From NCBI RefSeq assembly GCF_041381155.1, contig NC_091134.1, positions 2,662,001-2,726,000 of the forward strand: 64,000 bases of DNA, given 5' to 3'. The notes beneath the pieces were generated by a model that made no database searches, had not been told where the DNA came from, and worked only from the letters and a program-made list of their open reading frames with translations. Every line of letters begins with the position of its first letter. Position 1 is the first letter of the stretch. Of this stretch, positions 30,574 through 44,660 are shown piece after piece. The stretch comes from Argopecten irradians. Lineage: Eukaryota > Mollusca > Bivalvia > Pectinida > Pectinidae. A program made the translations under genes and the position numbers.

Positions 30574-30925
30574 GCTTCAGCGAGATTAATTTGACGATTA
30601 AATGACAAAATCACTTCACATGACACACAGGTATATGTTATTGTTATTAGATAAACATGAAGAATGGAAATCGATATTCATATTAAATTTACTCTGTGGG
30701 GGATTGGATACTTATTACGATTCACTTATATAGTATGGCAATTAATATTTTGAATGCCAATATATTATTACCGTGATGCAGTTAAACAGATATGTTAGTA
30801 GTATACATCACAAATAACTGTTGTTTTACTGACAGCACACAACTAACTGGCAAAAAGTCCAAATATGTAAAAAAAAATATTTTTAAGAAAAGGGTGTAAA
30901 TTGTAGCAAACTAATATGAGATATA
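30574..30925. other. Non-coding, nothing recognised
   Basis: AT-rich spacer between the receptor-like gene and the minisatellite; no supported feature. Confidence 0.4.
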
Positions 30926-32277
30926 ATGAGGCATTCTCTACATTGAAAATACTATTACTGTAGACTAATTGAGGTATCCCGAACATCAAAAATACTATAA
31001 CTATTGATTAATTGAGGCATCTTGAACATCAAAAATAATATTACTATAGAGTAATTGAGGCATCCGGAACATCAAAAATACTATTACTAAAGATTAATTG
31101 AGACATCCCGAACATCAAAAATACTATAACTATAGATTAATTGCGACATCCCGAACATCAAAAATACTATTACTATAGACTAATTGAGACATCCCGAACA
31201 TAAAAAAATACTATTATTATAGACTAATTGAGGCATCCCGACATCCTGAACATCAAAAATACTATTACTATAGACTAATTGAGACATCCTGAACATCAAA
31301 AATACTATTACTATAGACTAATTGAGGCATCCTGAACATCAAAAATACTATTACTATAGACTAATTGAGGCATCCTGAACATCAAAAATACTATGACTAT
31401 ATATAGACTAATTGAGGCATCCTGAACATCAAAAATACTATTACTATAGATTAATTGAGGCATCATGACCATCAAAAATACTATGACTATAGACTAATTG
31501 AGACATACCGAACATCAAATATGCTATCACTATAGACTAATTGAGACATCCCGAACATCAAAAATACTATCACTATAGACTAATTGAGGCATCCCGAACA
31601 TCAAAAATACTATGACTATAGACTAATTGAGACATCCTGAACATCAAAAATACTATTACTATAGACTAATTGAGACATCCTGAACATCAAAAATACTATT
31701 ACTATAGACTAATTGAGGCATCCTGAACATCAAAAATACTATTACTATAGACTAATTGAGGCATCCTGAACATCAAAAATACTATTACTATAGACTAATT
31801 GAGGAATCCTGAACATCAAAAATACTATTACTATAGACTAATTGAGGCATCCCGAACATCAAAAATACTATTACTATAGACTAATTGAGGAATCCTGAAC
31901 ATCAAAAATACTATTACTATAGATTAATTGATGCATCATGACCGTCAAAAATACTATTACTATAGACTAATTGAGTTATCCTGAACATCAAAAATACTAA
32001 TACTATAGACTAATTGAGGCGTCCCGAACATAAAAAAATACTATTATTATAGACTAATTGAGACAATCCCCGAACATAAAAAAAATACTATTATTATAGA
32101 CTAATTGAGACATCCCGAACATAAAAAAATACTATTACTATAGACTAATTGAGACATCCCGAACATAAAAAAATACTATTATTATAGACTAATTGAGACA
32201 TCCCGAACATAAAAAAATACTATTATTATAGACTAATTGAGGCATCCCGAACATCAAAAATACTATTACTATAGATT
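30926..32277. repeat. 43-bp minisatellite, about 30 copies
   Basis: Unit approximately CATCCTGAACATCAAAAATA then CTATTACTATAGACTAATTG then AGG. Variants alternate CCTGAAC with CCCGAAC and ATCAAAAATA with ATAAAAAAATA, and are grouped along the array, suggesting higher-order local expansion. Confidence 0.95.
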
Positions 32278-34727
32278 ATTGATTTCATGATTAGAAGACG
32301 AGTATTTTAGCGAAGAATGATAGTCCACCAGATGATTGTTGGGCAAATAATGTATTTTTTTTTTAAATCTTCAAAACTTTACTTACTTCATTCCGATGTC
32401 TAAATAACATATAACATTGGCATTTATATAAATCAAAATGCCTTACTTTATGCCATATTTGTGCGCTACAAATTTGCCGCCATATGTATATATACACATA
32501 TAATGCATATTCACATACAAAGGTCAAAAGGACACCAATATCCACGCCTTTATAAATCCACATCTGGCCAAACACACGGTAGGAGTACTTGCGCTAGATA
32601 CTACTTAGCATAATAAAATGATTATTTGATACAAAAAATGTGAAATGCATAAGCTGAAACAAACATTTGTTCGTATATTTTGCATTTTGTCCAAGGGCTC
32701 AATAATTGCATAATCAGAATACATATTGTCAGTAATAGTGCATACAAATATGATCATGTTACTTTTGTTCAACTGCACCAGAGTTGTAAAATATTGGCAA
32801 GTAAAATGTTTAAAATTGAAAAGTTTGCGAATTATTGAAATGAACAACTGTTGTTTTGAACTTTCAACGGAGAAGCAAAATGCCAATTATGTTGATATTT
32901 GTATAATTTTGTGTGTCAGTCTAAGATAACATTCAATAATCAGCAATTTTATAAATGTGAAATTGATTGAACAAATGTCATTAACAGACAAAAATAGATA
33001 TAGTTCCGGGTGATACAAGTGGGGTCTAAATTTTACCCGACACCGACAAAAAATCCGTCTGTAGTGATATCATCTCAATCTCTTCTAAGAGTTGTCGTTC
33101 CTTATATTTACTTTCATTTCTAATAAATACCATTTCGTAACTTTGCAGTTTCTGTATTTGTTATCATGGGACAAGGATTTTGTTATCACATATAGGGGAT
33201 ATATATTTTTAAGAAAATTACCTTTAAGTGAACCATCCTTTCAACGATAACGAAATCGTTTAATTAAATTATACATCAATGGTAGTATCTGTATCAAGTA
33301 TATCATGGTACAGATTTGTTTATTATATTCAATCTAAAACTAAAGATATCCATAATCCTATCTCTAACATAGTTAAGTACATAAAAAGTAGACGAATGCT
33401 TTGGATCCACTACATTGTCAATACCGTATACAATTGTGTAAACGATTAAGTGTTTATATGTTACGTGCGTGATATAGATACAAGTGCTCTGAATGTCGAT
33501 GAATTTATATCTGTATAAAATTGCATTGAACGATCCGTTACTATTTTACTATATATTGTATATATTGTCAAATTGGTCGCAGCTGAACACATTGATGATG
33601 TTTTAGTTGTTCATCATAGAATTGTCAATTAAAAAGTTTTGAAACCGTTCTAATGTTACTAGATGGGTAGCATTGCTACATGTAGAGTTAAGATATAACC
33701 AGCAATGTTTATATAATAACGTTTTCTCTGTAAACAACGTAGTCGGACATTACATTTGTAATTCGTGTGTCGCCGTTCGGATGTCAACATGGCTGTTATA
33801 ATTCGACTAGTTGTGACGCCCACACACCATTCGGAATTCTACAATAAACCCACAACATTCCAATGCTGTGTCAGACCGCTATGCACATTTCTGTCTCGAA
33901 TGCCATGAAGTCCATTCCCACTATTTTGTGTTAAACATCATATCGTTAATTAACTAATTAATTAGTAATGAGTGTCCTGGCTTAATTTTGTGTCGATCAT
34001 GATCATGTGAAAGCATATCTCAAACGATTTCTAATATGATAATGTTGTTGCCTTATAGATGACATAAACTTTTTTGGCTTAAAATGAGGAAGCGTATTTT
34101 AAGAAAAGGATTGTATTTTCGCGATTTGGCAATCACATTATTTGCGGCGGGAGAATCTACTAACTATACGCAAAGTTGATTCTTAAATGGCGGGACTTTC
34201 AATACCCTCAATGTATGAAAAAGAGCGTCCCCTCAAAAATCATTTCTGGGTATTTTTAGACAGATCTTCTCATACGTAAACTTCGAAGTACAAATTACTT
34301 TGATATTGTAGGTTTTATATATAGTAAAATTACTTGTGGTATTTCTGTTAAAATCTTTCTAAAATGCCTTTGTTTTCATTTCACAACTTGACATAACTAA
34401 GAAAACATGAAATGCTATATGATGCGAGTGCGTAATCTTTCAGTTATGCATATGTCCGTACCACCTGACATTCCAAACGATTTAGTTTTAGATTCACCAG
34501 GTTACACAACATAATTATATATGTGTCAGTCGGTGAAAATTTCTCATGTCTGCAATAAATCTAGCTTATTGATGATCATCAAAGTCAATCTTTATTTTTA
34601 AATTAGTAACAGTCACATGTTGCTAGTGACAGGCTTTCAGCGGTAATAGCATCCCTTTCCGGGCCTGCATCTCTTTTTTAACACTCCCTAGTGTATTTTC
34701 ACACTAGCTATATATTTTTTGTTTCTT
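32278..34727. other. Non-coding, nothing recognised
   Basis: AT-rich. Overlapping short frames on both strands at 32605-32929 show no family features. No exon, RNA gene or clear repeat is supported. Confidence 0.4.
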
Positions 34728-35228
34728 TCTTTCATTGATTAAATAAACGTCCTAAAAACAGCATAGGTCATGTAAGGACGGCCTCCCATGTATGCGGTGT
34801 GTAGTGTGTATGAAATGTTTGGTGTGTGTTTAAAAAGACTGCGGTATATTCATGTTGTGTCTTCTTGTATAGTGGGACTATTGCCCTTTTTATAGTGCTA
34901 TATCACTGAAGAATACCACCGAAGACACCAAGCAGCGCACTGCATTGGGTCACATTATACTGACAAAGGGCGAACCAGTCGTCCCACTTCTTCAATACTG
35001 AGCGCTAAGCTGGGGCAGAAACTACTATTTTTATAGACTTTGATGTGTCTCAACCAGGTAATTGAACCGTAGATCTAGGCTTCGGCGTGTCTCGAACAGG
35101 GAAAAGAACCCAGAACCGACCTCACAGGGGTGAGCGCTCAACTGAAGGCCAAAGTTAGGTCGTGTCAAGGGTGATGTTAGGAAGAAGAAAGTTAGCTAGG
35201 GAGAAGAGGAAAGATAAGATCCTAAATT
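34728..35228 (-). mobile_element. Long tRNA-related SINE, copy 2
   Basis: Matches the copy at 26235-26705 over most of its length (TATAGTGCTATATCACTGAA, GGGCGAACCAGTCGTCC, GAGCGCTAAGC), with the same tRNA-like head on the minus strand (GGTTCTGGGTTC) and a diverged tail. A short internal duplication of the segment around TATAGACTTTGATGTGTCTC and CTTCGGCGTGTCTCG makes it slightly longer. Confidence 0.6.
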
Positions 35229-35435
35229 TAGTCGTCTTCACATTAGTTGCAACACGTAATTTTTGCACTGTATAAAAGGTCTTGTTTTCATGTTTTATAT
35301 ATGATTTAAATGAGAACATACATGCAAAAATCATTTTACAATTATTAATAACACTAAAAAAGTGAAATAAAATCGTAAACTTCAACTTGGCTTCATTGTT
35401 CTGACTACATGTACTCACTTTACTTCATAGTACAC

Positions 35436-35835
35436 TAAAATATAACGTTTTTTTGCAATAGATATAACGATTTTTGGCAGTAATTATAACGATTTTTGGC
35501 AGTAAATATAACGATTTTTTTTGTGGTAAATATAACGATTTTTGGCAGCAAATATAACGATTTTTTCATGTTAATATAACGATTTTTTGCAGGAAATATA
35601 ACGATTTTTGGCAGTAAATATAACGATTTTTCGTAATAAATATAATGATTTTTGGTAGTAATATAACGATTTTCGACAGTAAATATAACAATTTTTGGAA
35701 GTAAATGTAACGATTTTTGGCAGTAAATATAATGATTTTTGGCAGTAAATATAACGATTTATTTGCAATAAATATAACGATTTTTTGCAGTAAATATAAC
35801 GTTTTTTTGTAGTAAATATAACGATTTTTGGCTTT
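35436..35835. repeat. 22-bp minisatellite, about 17-18 copies
   Basis: Unit approximately AATATAACGATTTTTGGCAGTA. Length varies in the T-run and the GCAGTA part. A 136-codon minus-strand frame runs through it but is only the translation of the repeat. Confidence 0.93.
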
Positions 35836-36869
35836 ACAGCCAATATTAATCTTGAGCTTTTATATGACATTGTAGAACTAAAATCTTTTATTGTAAGTAT
35901 TGTAATTCTCAAAATGTTGATAATTTTTGGAGGTGAATAACATAATAAAAGCTCATCTTGATTCTGGAAATAACGGTACATATAACTTCAATCCTATATA
36001 ATGCGTTATCGAATTAGGAATATTGGAATCCAGCTACGTTTTAACACAACGCTATCCTTTGCCATATTTCAGCCAAATATATAGTCTATTTCTTCTTACA
36101 ACGAATTATTAGAGTATTCACGAAATATCAGTATTTTGAAGCAACTGATAACAATTGATGAAGTCCTCTCCTATACAAAACTAAATCTCATCCTAAATCG
36201 TGACAAAATTTAGAAAGCCAATACTGAAGTAATTTATATAATAATATCTATAGCCCCTAACACACATTTCTGCCAGAGCCCTTAAAAATACATGTAATGA
36301 TAATCATTATTATGCGTTTTCATTAAATTTTGTTATCGCCATTTAACCTTCACCATTACAGTGACTATAATGATTATGACTAATATATATAAGGTAGAGA
36401 AATAGCTCATTCACGCGGTTGCTATATTATTCAATTTTACTTTTTTTTGCACCATAGACAAGACGGGCACCACAAATTAATGCATGTTACTGATTAATTT
36501 ACTATCACATTGATTTTGCCCCATAGTCTTCCAGATAAATAATCTATATTTATTCTGACTTTTGCTTTGTTTTTAAAATTAGAAATGTGAATCATCGCCT
36601 ATTAAAGTAGAGTAAGTGTCATTTCACGATATTTACGTACAATTCTAGACATTTCATCGATTACACATAAAATATTACATTTTCGATTCCTCAAATCATC
36701 AAAACATTTATGGTAAGAATTCTGAATACCGCTTTTATATTTCGGTATTTTCTTGTAAGGATTTTTGTCATTATATTGATTGATATATTATTAAGACGAT
36801 TTTAAGATGTATATATATTTATATATCTGTTTTGTTTTAAATTTTATTTTCTTTATATTGTAAAAGTGT

Positions 36870-37290
36870 TTAATTTCACGATAATCACATGTAAACATTT
36901 CACTGTGCTATTAATTTCACGATAAGCAGATGTAAACATTTCACTGTGCTATTAATGTCACGAAAAGCACATGTAAAACATTTCACTGTGCCGTTAATTT
37001 CACGATATTTTTTTAATAAGCACATGTAAACATTTCACTCTGCTATCAATTTCACTATAAGCACATGTAAACATTTCACTCTGCTATCAATTTCACTATA
37101 AGCACATGTAAACATTTCACTCTGCTATCAATTTCACTATAAGCGCATGTAAACATTTCACTTTGCTATTAATTTCACGATATTTTTTTTCAATAAGCAC
37201 ATGTAAACATTTCACTGCTGCAATTTCACGATTTTTTTATCATGTAAACATTTCACGATAAGCACATGTAAACAGTTCACTCTGCTATTG
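36870..37290. repeat. 41-bp minisatellite, about 10 copies
   Basis: Unit approximately TTTCACTCTGCTATCAATTT then CACTATAAGCACATGTAAACA. Three near-perfect units lie at about 37030-37160; flanking units are more diverged, some with extra T-runs. Confidence 0.9.
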
Positions 37291-40200
37291 CTTTTGCGAT
37301 AAATACACCTTCGAATCTTTTACAACATACTATCATATATAAACCAAACGATACGCGCGGGGGAAACTCTTCCTTAAACGTCCTTTACGTCTAGATTTCC
37401 CCTCCCGTAAATTTTCACGTTTGCATAATTTGTGTGAGTGAATATCTTCTTGTTATATGTTTTTTTTAAATATATTATTATAGCATCGATGTGTTTCAAA
37501 TTTCGCATCTGATCTCTAAGAATAATCATTTCAGTGTGAAATATCAATGTACAAATCAATTGACATTTAATAATTTTATTCCAATCGACCCATACTAACA
37601 TACTGATGAAAAGTCGTGTGGAGTGGTAGCATTGATCAGACGTCTGTAACAGGAAGATTGATTTATGGAGAATCGATCACCCGGAAATACACACTAACCT
37701 ACTTCACACTTCTTACATAGTTCCGGAAACGTAACGAACTGAGTGACCCAGCACTAACTGATCGGAGGAGAACCAGTTAAAGATACAATAACTTCCACCT
37801 ACCCCCAGTACACGTGTGAAATAGGTTTGGTCGTTATCATAGAAATACAAAACCAAATTGTAAGAGGTTTCGAGAAAAACAAATTCGAATTAATGAAACT
37901 CGTGTTCAATTTATTAGCGTATAGTACCCTAAATATCAATTTGTATAACATTATATCTATTCAGGTTTGTTCTCTTATTTATGAATTTTGCTTGCAAGTG
38001 TGGTGCGTCTTACTTTAAATTGTCTCTTCTACAGAGCGGGCTTACATAATGACTCCGGAGAGAATTACTTGCGTGTTTTGGGGAAAGGCAGTGGGTTTGA
38101 GAAAGTAAAAGCAGTATGATTGGAATTTCTAGTCCGATGGAGAAATAGACATCGAAATCTGCCCTATCCATGAATTAATAAGAAATATATATTTAATACA
38201 AGTCCTTTTTGCCAGATAACAATTTGTTTTCATTGAAGGTTCATTTGCTCCATTCAGTGAAATCCACTAATTGTCTGGTTCATTATTGCTACGGTAACAA
38301 AACTGTTTTGAAGACATAATTCACCATTACGATAAACTTCGATATGATGCTTTGAGAAAGGAATGGAAATAAAAGAAAATGTTATTAAAGATGACATGGA
38401 TATATAAGCTTCTCAGCTACTCCAGTATTGTCCACCATCAAACCTCATGGTCTCTTACATACGCCTCCACACACGATAAAAAGAGATAATATTTCTTAAT
38501 GACTGAGGCTTAAAATGGACAAGAAGTGATGTTTTGACCGAATTATATAGAATTAGTCCGATATGTTTTGAGGTTACTTTATAGGACACTGTGTAGGTGA
38601 GGATAAGTGCTAAAACATGTCCTAATATTTGTTAGACGGGGACTGGACACTGGTCAGGAAAATCTGGACAAAGTAAAACACAAATAAGTAGTATGTAACA
38701 CAACGATTAACGACGGTACAGAATGTCCGGCAATAAACCGTGCTTCTAGCGACACCTGGCGGATATGATGATCACAACATGTACCTGTCGTAGTGTTCCA
38801 AGTTTTTCATCTTTCCTGACATCCAGGTGTATTACACGGTGTATAAATACACCGAAAATGAACGTAACCATGACCGCCAGTCGACTTCACTTGCATAACG
38901 TAACCCTCCGCCAGGCCGACGCACTCTCTTAATTATTGGTTATTATTACTCGAAGTATTAAGAAAGTTAAAATGATTTAAACTTTTGGAAAATGCTATTT
39001 GGTTGAAGTCAGGAACCCTGACATCAGAAATAAGGAGCCCTAACATCAGAAGTGGCATATCATCGTGAAAAAATTACATTATTTTAGAAATTTATTTCGA
39101 TTTCATCGTGAAAAATTATGACGTCACAAGAGGAACAGGATCAGGTAAGTGTATTTTTAATTTTACGATAATCTAATTTCACTTTGAACGTTTTATAACA
39201 TACTAGATGTCAAAACGGTAGCAGCATAGATAGTCCTTAGGCGAGATATATTTCATCTAGTTATAACAACTCAAATATATTTTTGAAGGTTGTGTTCGAA
39301 TTGCATTTTCCTGTAATGATATTCTAGTATTACGTTGAGTTTGATTTATGTATTTCTAGTGTAAATCCTCATCGTATTGCTACACAGCCAACGTGAATTT
39401 CACATGAACAATACGTGAAACAATTCACGTGAAAAAAATATTGAGTGTGTAAGATAGTTCCAGTTTGCAAATCACATTCAAAATAGAAAAAAAATGTTTT
39501 ATAAAAAAATTCATGTAATGAAACGAATCTAAGATGTTTTCAAAAGGGCGATTTTTCTCATCATTTGCACAAAGTCATCATCATTGCAGATTTAACGTGA
39601 AATTATGATTTCAAAATCATCAAATTAGTCATCATTTTAAATGTTGTCACAATAATCATATTATCTAAGGATGTTATAAACGGAAGTCTAAGGATAACGG
39701 GCGGGTCGACGGTTAGCTTTGATAAAACATCTAGAACACATGTTTACTCGACATTCTGTTTTGACTATATTCTTTAGAAATGAAAAAAGGATATTCATAA
39801 CTTATAAATAAATTCTATATTGCTTTTTTATCAGCATACTGCGGCCAGAAAAAAAAACCCAATCCAATGGCTGATAGGAAATCGCTAATAGCATGATTGC
39901 ACATAAGTCAACTATCGATTTAGTATGATGTATACATATCATGCATTTTCATGATACATAAATGCCGCATAATTCACGGTAATTGATGAAGTGGGAGGTC
40001 ACACAGTGTAACCACCCTTACATTTGCTGACCAAGGCACTTATCTCTGCGACGTTTTTCGTGCGGTTAAAACATGCCAAGTTCTGGTGCATCGTGGAAAA
40101 AAGTCAAGATTGATTATCTAATATGCCACCTTGTGTATAATATGTTAATTGATGACTTCTTTAATTTTTATAAAAATAAATTTCGATGATCAGGGAAGGC

Positions 40201-41784
40201 AGAAGTGATGGACTATTTTGACAATTTACGGAATTAATTTGGTTTTCTCAGTATGTCAATGGTCCTCATATGACATAATCAGTATTTAATAGTGAGCATA
40301 ATAGCTGTAATAAAAATTGAAAAAAAAAATGGTATGAAATCAATAAATATTCTATTTAGATATTCATATTATATCAATTTCTATATTGTTAAGAATTCTA
40401 ATGATTAATAACATAGCTCACATTTTATTGTTTAACATAGAAGTGCACTTTTAGAAATTGATGTAATATTAGCTTCTACCAATAACAGAAGCCGAATTAA
40501 ATGTCAATGACAAACATTTATCGATGGAATAACGAATGATAATAATCTATGATCTATATCAATATGGGAAATTGCTCGTCAAACGCCGATGTACATTTTA
40601 ATTAGTTGAAAGTGTATATTAAGTTATGATAGATTTGGCTTCAAGTATGTAATAGTACATATACGTGTCAACATGATAAATATATTATAAATCCGGAGGG
40701 AAAGTTACAAGTGAATGGTACTGATTTATTAGCCGAATGTGTGGTATTCCTACCCGCAGGAAAGATGATCTAGTGTCGATTATATAAATATCGGGTAAGC
40801 ATCAGAATTCATCGAAATAAGTCGAATCATGTCCTTAAGTTGAAATGTGTATGGCGATACACAGCAATGGAAAGCCAAGAACGGATGATGTACCAAATAA
40901 TAACCATAATTATGAAAGCTGAATGCCAACAATTTTTATCAATTTTTCAGACCATAGAAAATGAAAGTCTGTTTAAAGATATTATAATGAATTTGAAGTT
41001 CCAGTGCGAACGTTAGATCAAAAAAGCATGACAGACCATAATAGGTAAATTTTAATGTCAGAAAAGTATTCGAATCATGAATCATTATGTATCATCTCTG
41101 TCGAATAGATGAATAATTTAAAGAAAGAAAAAAAATGCATTTTTCAAAAATTGATAAATAGATGACACTAGCAAATCATAACACAATTATCGTGTAAACA
41201 TCAAGGATTCGGCGCTGATGGCAATCATTTACAAGGTTGTCATTCAGCTGTCAGCTACGGAAACAATATATAAAGCTTATAGGTGAACTGCAAAATATGT
41301 TGTTAATTTCCATCTATAAACACATTGACCGTGTTTCTTATCAATCCGTTGTTTTCACTCTTATCATAACCTATACATATTCATTAAAGGCTATTTTAGT
41401 AATGAATTCAAATTTTCAGTTTGGTTGTTTTCTAGATATGTGATTTATGCTTTGCCAAAACAGTAGGTATATCAATTAAGAATGTGTTAGTCTGCTTGTT
41501 ATATATTATTAACATCAATACCAGATCAGAGAGCGACGCCTACTCTCATGAAACACTTGGGTCTATTATTTTAGTATTACATTAAACCTATGTTTTACAA
41601 CAAGTCATTCTGTGGCATTTTTTTTATCAATGAAGGCTTTCTACATTTTTCACAATAATTCACGTAAAATACTTACACGTATTAGTTGGTGTTTTATGTG
41701 TAAATATAAGCAAGTGAAACAATAACTCACAAGAAAAAACCAGCACCAAATGATTACTCGGGTATAATGATGATAAGCATAATC
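37291..41784. other. Non-coding 4.5 kb, nothing recognised
   Basis: AT-rich sequence. Short frames such as 37827-38018 and 41237-41443 lack splice context and family motifs. Small palindromes occur (for example TTCACGTGAA pairs near 39395-39440) but no element can be delimited. Confidence 0.4.
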
Positions 41785-41998
41785 GTGATTCACTAAAGGC
41801 CCATAAAGGATAAAATGGCGTTGCCGTTTGTAACGTGGCATCTGATTGGTTGAAATAACGGTGTAATGATTTCAAAGACAAAAGAGTCCCAAAATGAATT
41901 TTTAATATGGAAGCGATTTATTTAGAGTACACTCAGATTTTTGTGTTATATCTCCATAACATAAAAAAATCTCTTCAAGCTAATCCTTAACTAATGTT
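41785..41998. repeat. Dispersed repeat, copy A
   Basis: Shares GCCCATAA, AAAATGGCGT(C/T)GCCGTTT, TCTGATTGG and TTTATTTAGAGT(A/T)CACTCAG, then TTTTTGTGTTATATCTCC, with 53812-54050. It is shorter in the middle than that copy. No coding capacity. Confidence 0.75.
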
Positions 41999-42820
41999 AA
42001 TTAAGTATCTAATGATTTTAACTTATACATGACACCGTGTTTCTAGAGTTACAGACGTCCGAATCTAGTACGTTAAGTCATGTAACCAGTGTTACATATT
42101 ATATAAATCGGGTAAAGCGGTGTTAACGATTTCTAATATGTCTCCTTTTATCACTTTTGACAGGTGAAGGTTAGAAAATATTTCCATGGTGACCATATAA
42201 TGATCAATCACGTGACGGATCAGCACGTGCCAGGTCAATTACCTGTTAAACACATGTTACGTACCGATCACTTCCAACAAACACATGTTCAATATCATTA
42301 TACCAACAATAACAATACTATGGGACTGTAGAAATTGGTCAAATCTATTTGTCCGTGATAAAACAACAAACAGTGTCCACAGTCATCCGTCAACACGGAT
42401 ATTTATGTTTGCATACAATGGATTAAATACAATGTGTCGATCAACGAACTATACAGCAAATAGACAATGGTTGAGAGGATAAGGAATGTTTTTTTAAAAC
42501 TATTATTTCCTCTTCTTCAAAGTTTCAGTTTTTTGTTTTATTTTCTATCACTTTATATGATATCTTATGACAAAGATACTTACTTTCATTGAATTGCATT
42601 GTCACAAATACTGCGACATTTTTAGTTATGTAATTGTGACGTCCAAATTATTCGTATGAATTTAGTGACTTAGCAATTGCCAAAAGAAGTTATAAAGAAA
42701 ATGGAAAATTCGCGTCGTGATTCAATATTAATCAGGAAAAACACAAAGTGTATTGAGTTTAATGCATTTTTAAAATACAAAAATTCATTTTATAATAAAA
42801 TTAAGATAACTATACTATCT
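41999..42820. other. Non-coding, nothing recognised
   Basis: No supported exon or repeat unit. Confidence 0.4.
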
Positions 42821-43860
42821 GTTGGAAATTATATTAGCTGGGGACTTAATTATTCAGATACTCAGCCTATACTATACTGTTGGTAATATCAACTGGGGAC
42901 CAGATGATTCAGATACTGAATCTATACTATACTGTTGGTAATATTAGCTGGGGACCAGATGATTCATATACCCAGCCTATACTGTATTGTTGGTAATATT
43001 AACTGGGGACCAGATGATTTAGATACCAGGCCTATACTATACTGTTGGTAATATTAGCTGGGGACCAGATGATTCAGATACTCAGCCTATACTATACTGT
43101 TGGTAATATTAGCTGGGGACCAGGGGGATGATTCAGATACTCAGCCTATACTATACTGTTGGTAAATATTAGACTGGGGACCCAGATGATTCAGGATACT
43201 CAGCCTATACTATACTGTTGGTAATATTTAGTATTTAGATACCCAGCCTATACTATACTGTTGGTAATATTAGCTGGGGACCAGATGATTCAGATACTCA
43301 GCCTATACTATACTGTTGGTAATATTAGCTGGGGACCAGATGATTCAGATACTCAGCCTATACTATACTGTTGGTAATATAAACTGGGGACCAGATGATT
43401 CAGATACCAAGCCTATACTACACTGTTGGTAATATTAAATGGGGACCAGATGATTCAGATACCCAGCCTATACTATACTGTTGGTAATATTAACTGGGGA
43501 CCAGATGATTCAGCTATACTATACTGTTGGTAATATTAACTGGGGACCAGATGATTCAGATACTCAGCCTATACTATACTGTTGGTAATATTAGCTGGGG
43601 ACCAGATGATTCAGATACTCAGCCTATACTATACTGTTGGTAATATTAGCTGGGGACCAGATGATTCAGGGATCAGATAATTCAGATACTTAGTCTATAC
43701 TATACTGTTGGTAATATTAACTGGGGACCAGATAATTCAGATACCCAGCCTATACTATACTGTTGGTTTTTGTTTGTTTAGTTTTACGTCCTATTAACAG
43801 TTACTATACTATACTGTTGGTAAGATACTGAGCCTATATTATAATGTTGCTGGGGATCAG
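42821..43860. repeat. 55-bp minisatellite, about 18 copies
   Basis: Unit approximately CTATACTATACTGTTGGTAA then TATTAGCTGGGGACCAGATG then ATTCAGATACTCAGC. Some units are truncated or carry small insertions. Near the right end the array is interrupted by a SINE-tail fragment at about 43767-43801. Confidence 0.95.
43767..43801 (-). mobile_element. SINE 3'-tail fragment inside the minisatellite
   Basis: TTTTTGTTTGTTTAGTTTTA followed by CGTCCTATTAACAG is identical in kind to the tail of the SINE at 54415-54645. Only the tail is present, consistent with a severely 5'-truncated insertion or a copied fragment. Confidence 0.7.
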
Positions 43861-44138
43861 ATGACTTCTGTATAGCCCTTAATATTCGCACAAATCGGAT
43901 CGGCATTTGTCATAAATTAACTTCACTATCATTTCTAATTTAGATATTTTTAATGACCATTCCAACAACATCCATACAAGAAATAGTTCCAGCTGAAGAT
44001 ATTGATACATACATTGTAACGACTATTAGGATTGACATCAGATAATCATGAAGTCGTTTTTATAATAAGATATATAAGTTTGATGATAGTACTCTAACTC
44101 GTTTTTGAAGCAATCAAGTCTAGGAAGTCTCACCTATT

Positions 44139-44660
44139 GGTTGAGGATTTCTAGTGTAACATCTATATTTTATTTTCATGGTTGAGGATTTCTAGTGTAA
44201 CATCTATATTTTATTTTCATGGTTGAGGATTTCTAGTGTAACATCTATATTTTATTTTCATGGTTGAGGATTTCTAGTGTAACATCTATATTTTATTTTC
44301 ATGGTTGAGGATTTCTAGTGTAACATCTATATTTCATTTTCATGGTTGAGGATTTCTAGTGTAACATCTATATTTTATTTTCATGGTTGAGGATTTCTAG
44401 TGTAACATCTATATTTTATTTTCATGGTTGAGGATTTCTAGTGTAACATCTATATTTTATTTTCATGGTTGAGGATTTCCAGTGTAACATCATATTTTAT
44501 TTTCATGGTTGAGGATTTCTAGTGTAACATCATATTTTATTTTCATGGTTGAGGATTTCTAGTGTAACATCTATATTTTATTTTCATGGTTGAGGATTTC
44601 TAGTGTAACATCTATATTTTATTTTCATGGTTGAGGATTTCTAGTGTAACATCTATATTT
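44139..44660. repeat. 41-bp minisatellite, about 13 highly uniform copies
   Basis: Unit GGTTGAGGATTTCTAGTGTA then ACATCTATATTTTATTTTCAT. Most units are identical; two adjacent ones lack one base (ACATCATATT). High uniformity suggests recent expansion. Confidence 0.97.

Noticed and set aside
30926-32277. CRISPR-like array of regular repeats
   Set aside because: Units are contiguous with no unique spacers, in a eukaryotic context; an ordinary minisatellite. The same holds for the arrays at 42821, 44139 and 61745.
35571-35981. 136-codon minus-strand reading frame
   Set aside because: It is the translation of the 22-bp minisatellite (repeating KKSLYLL-like units) and has no independent support.
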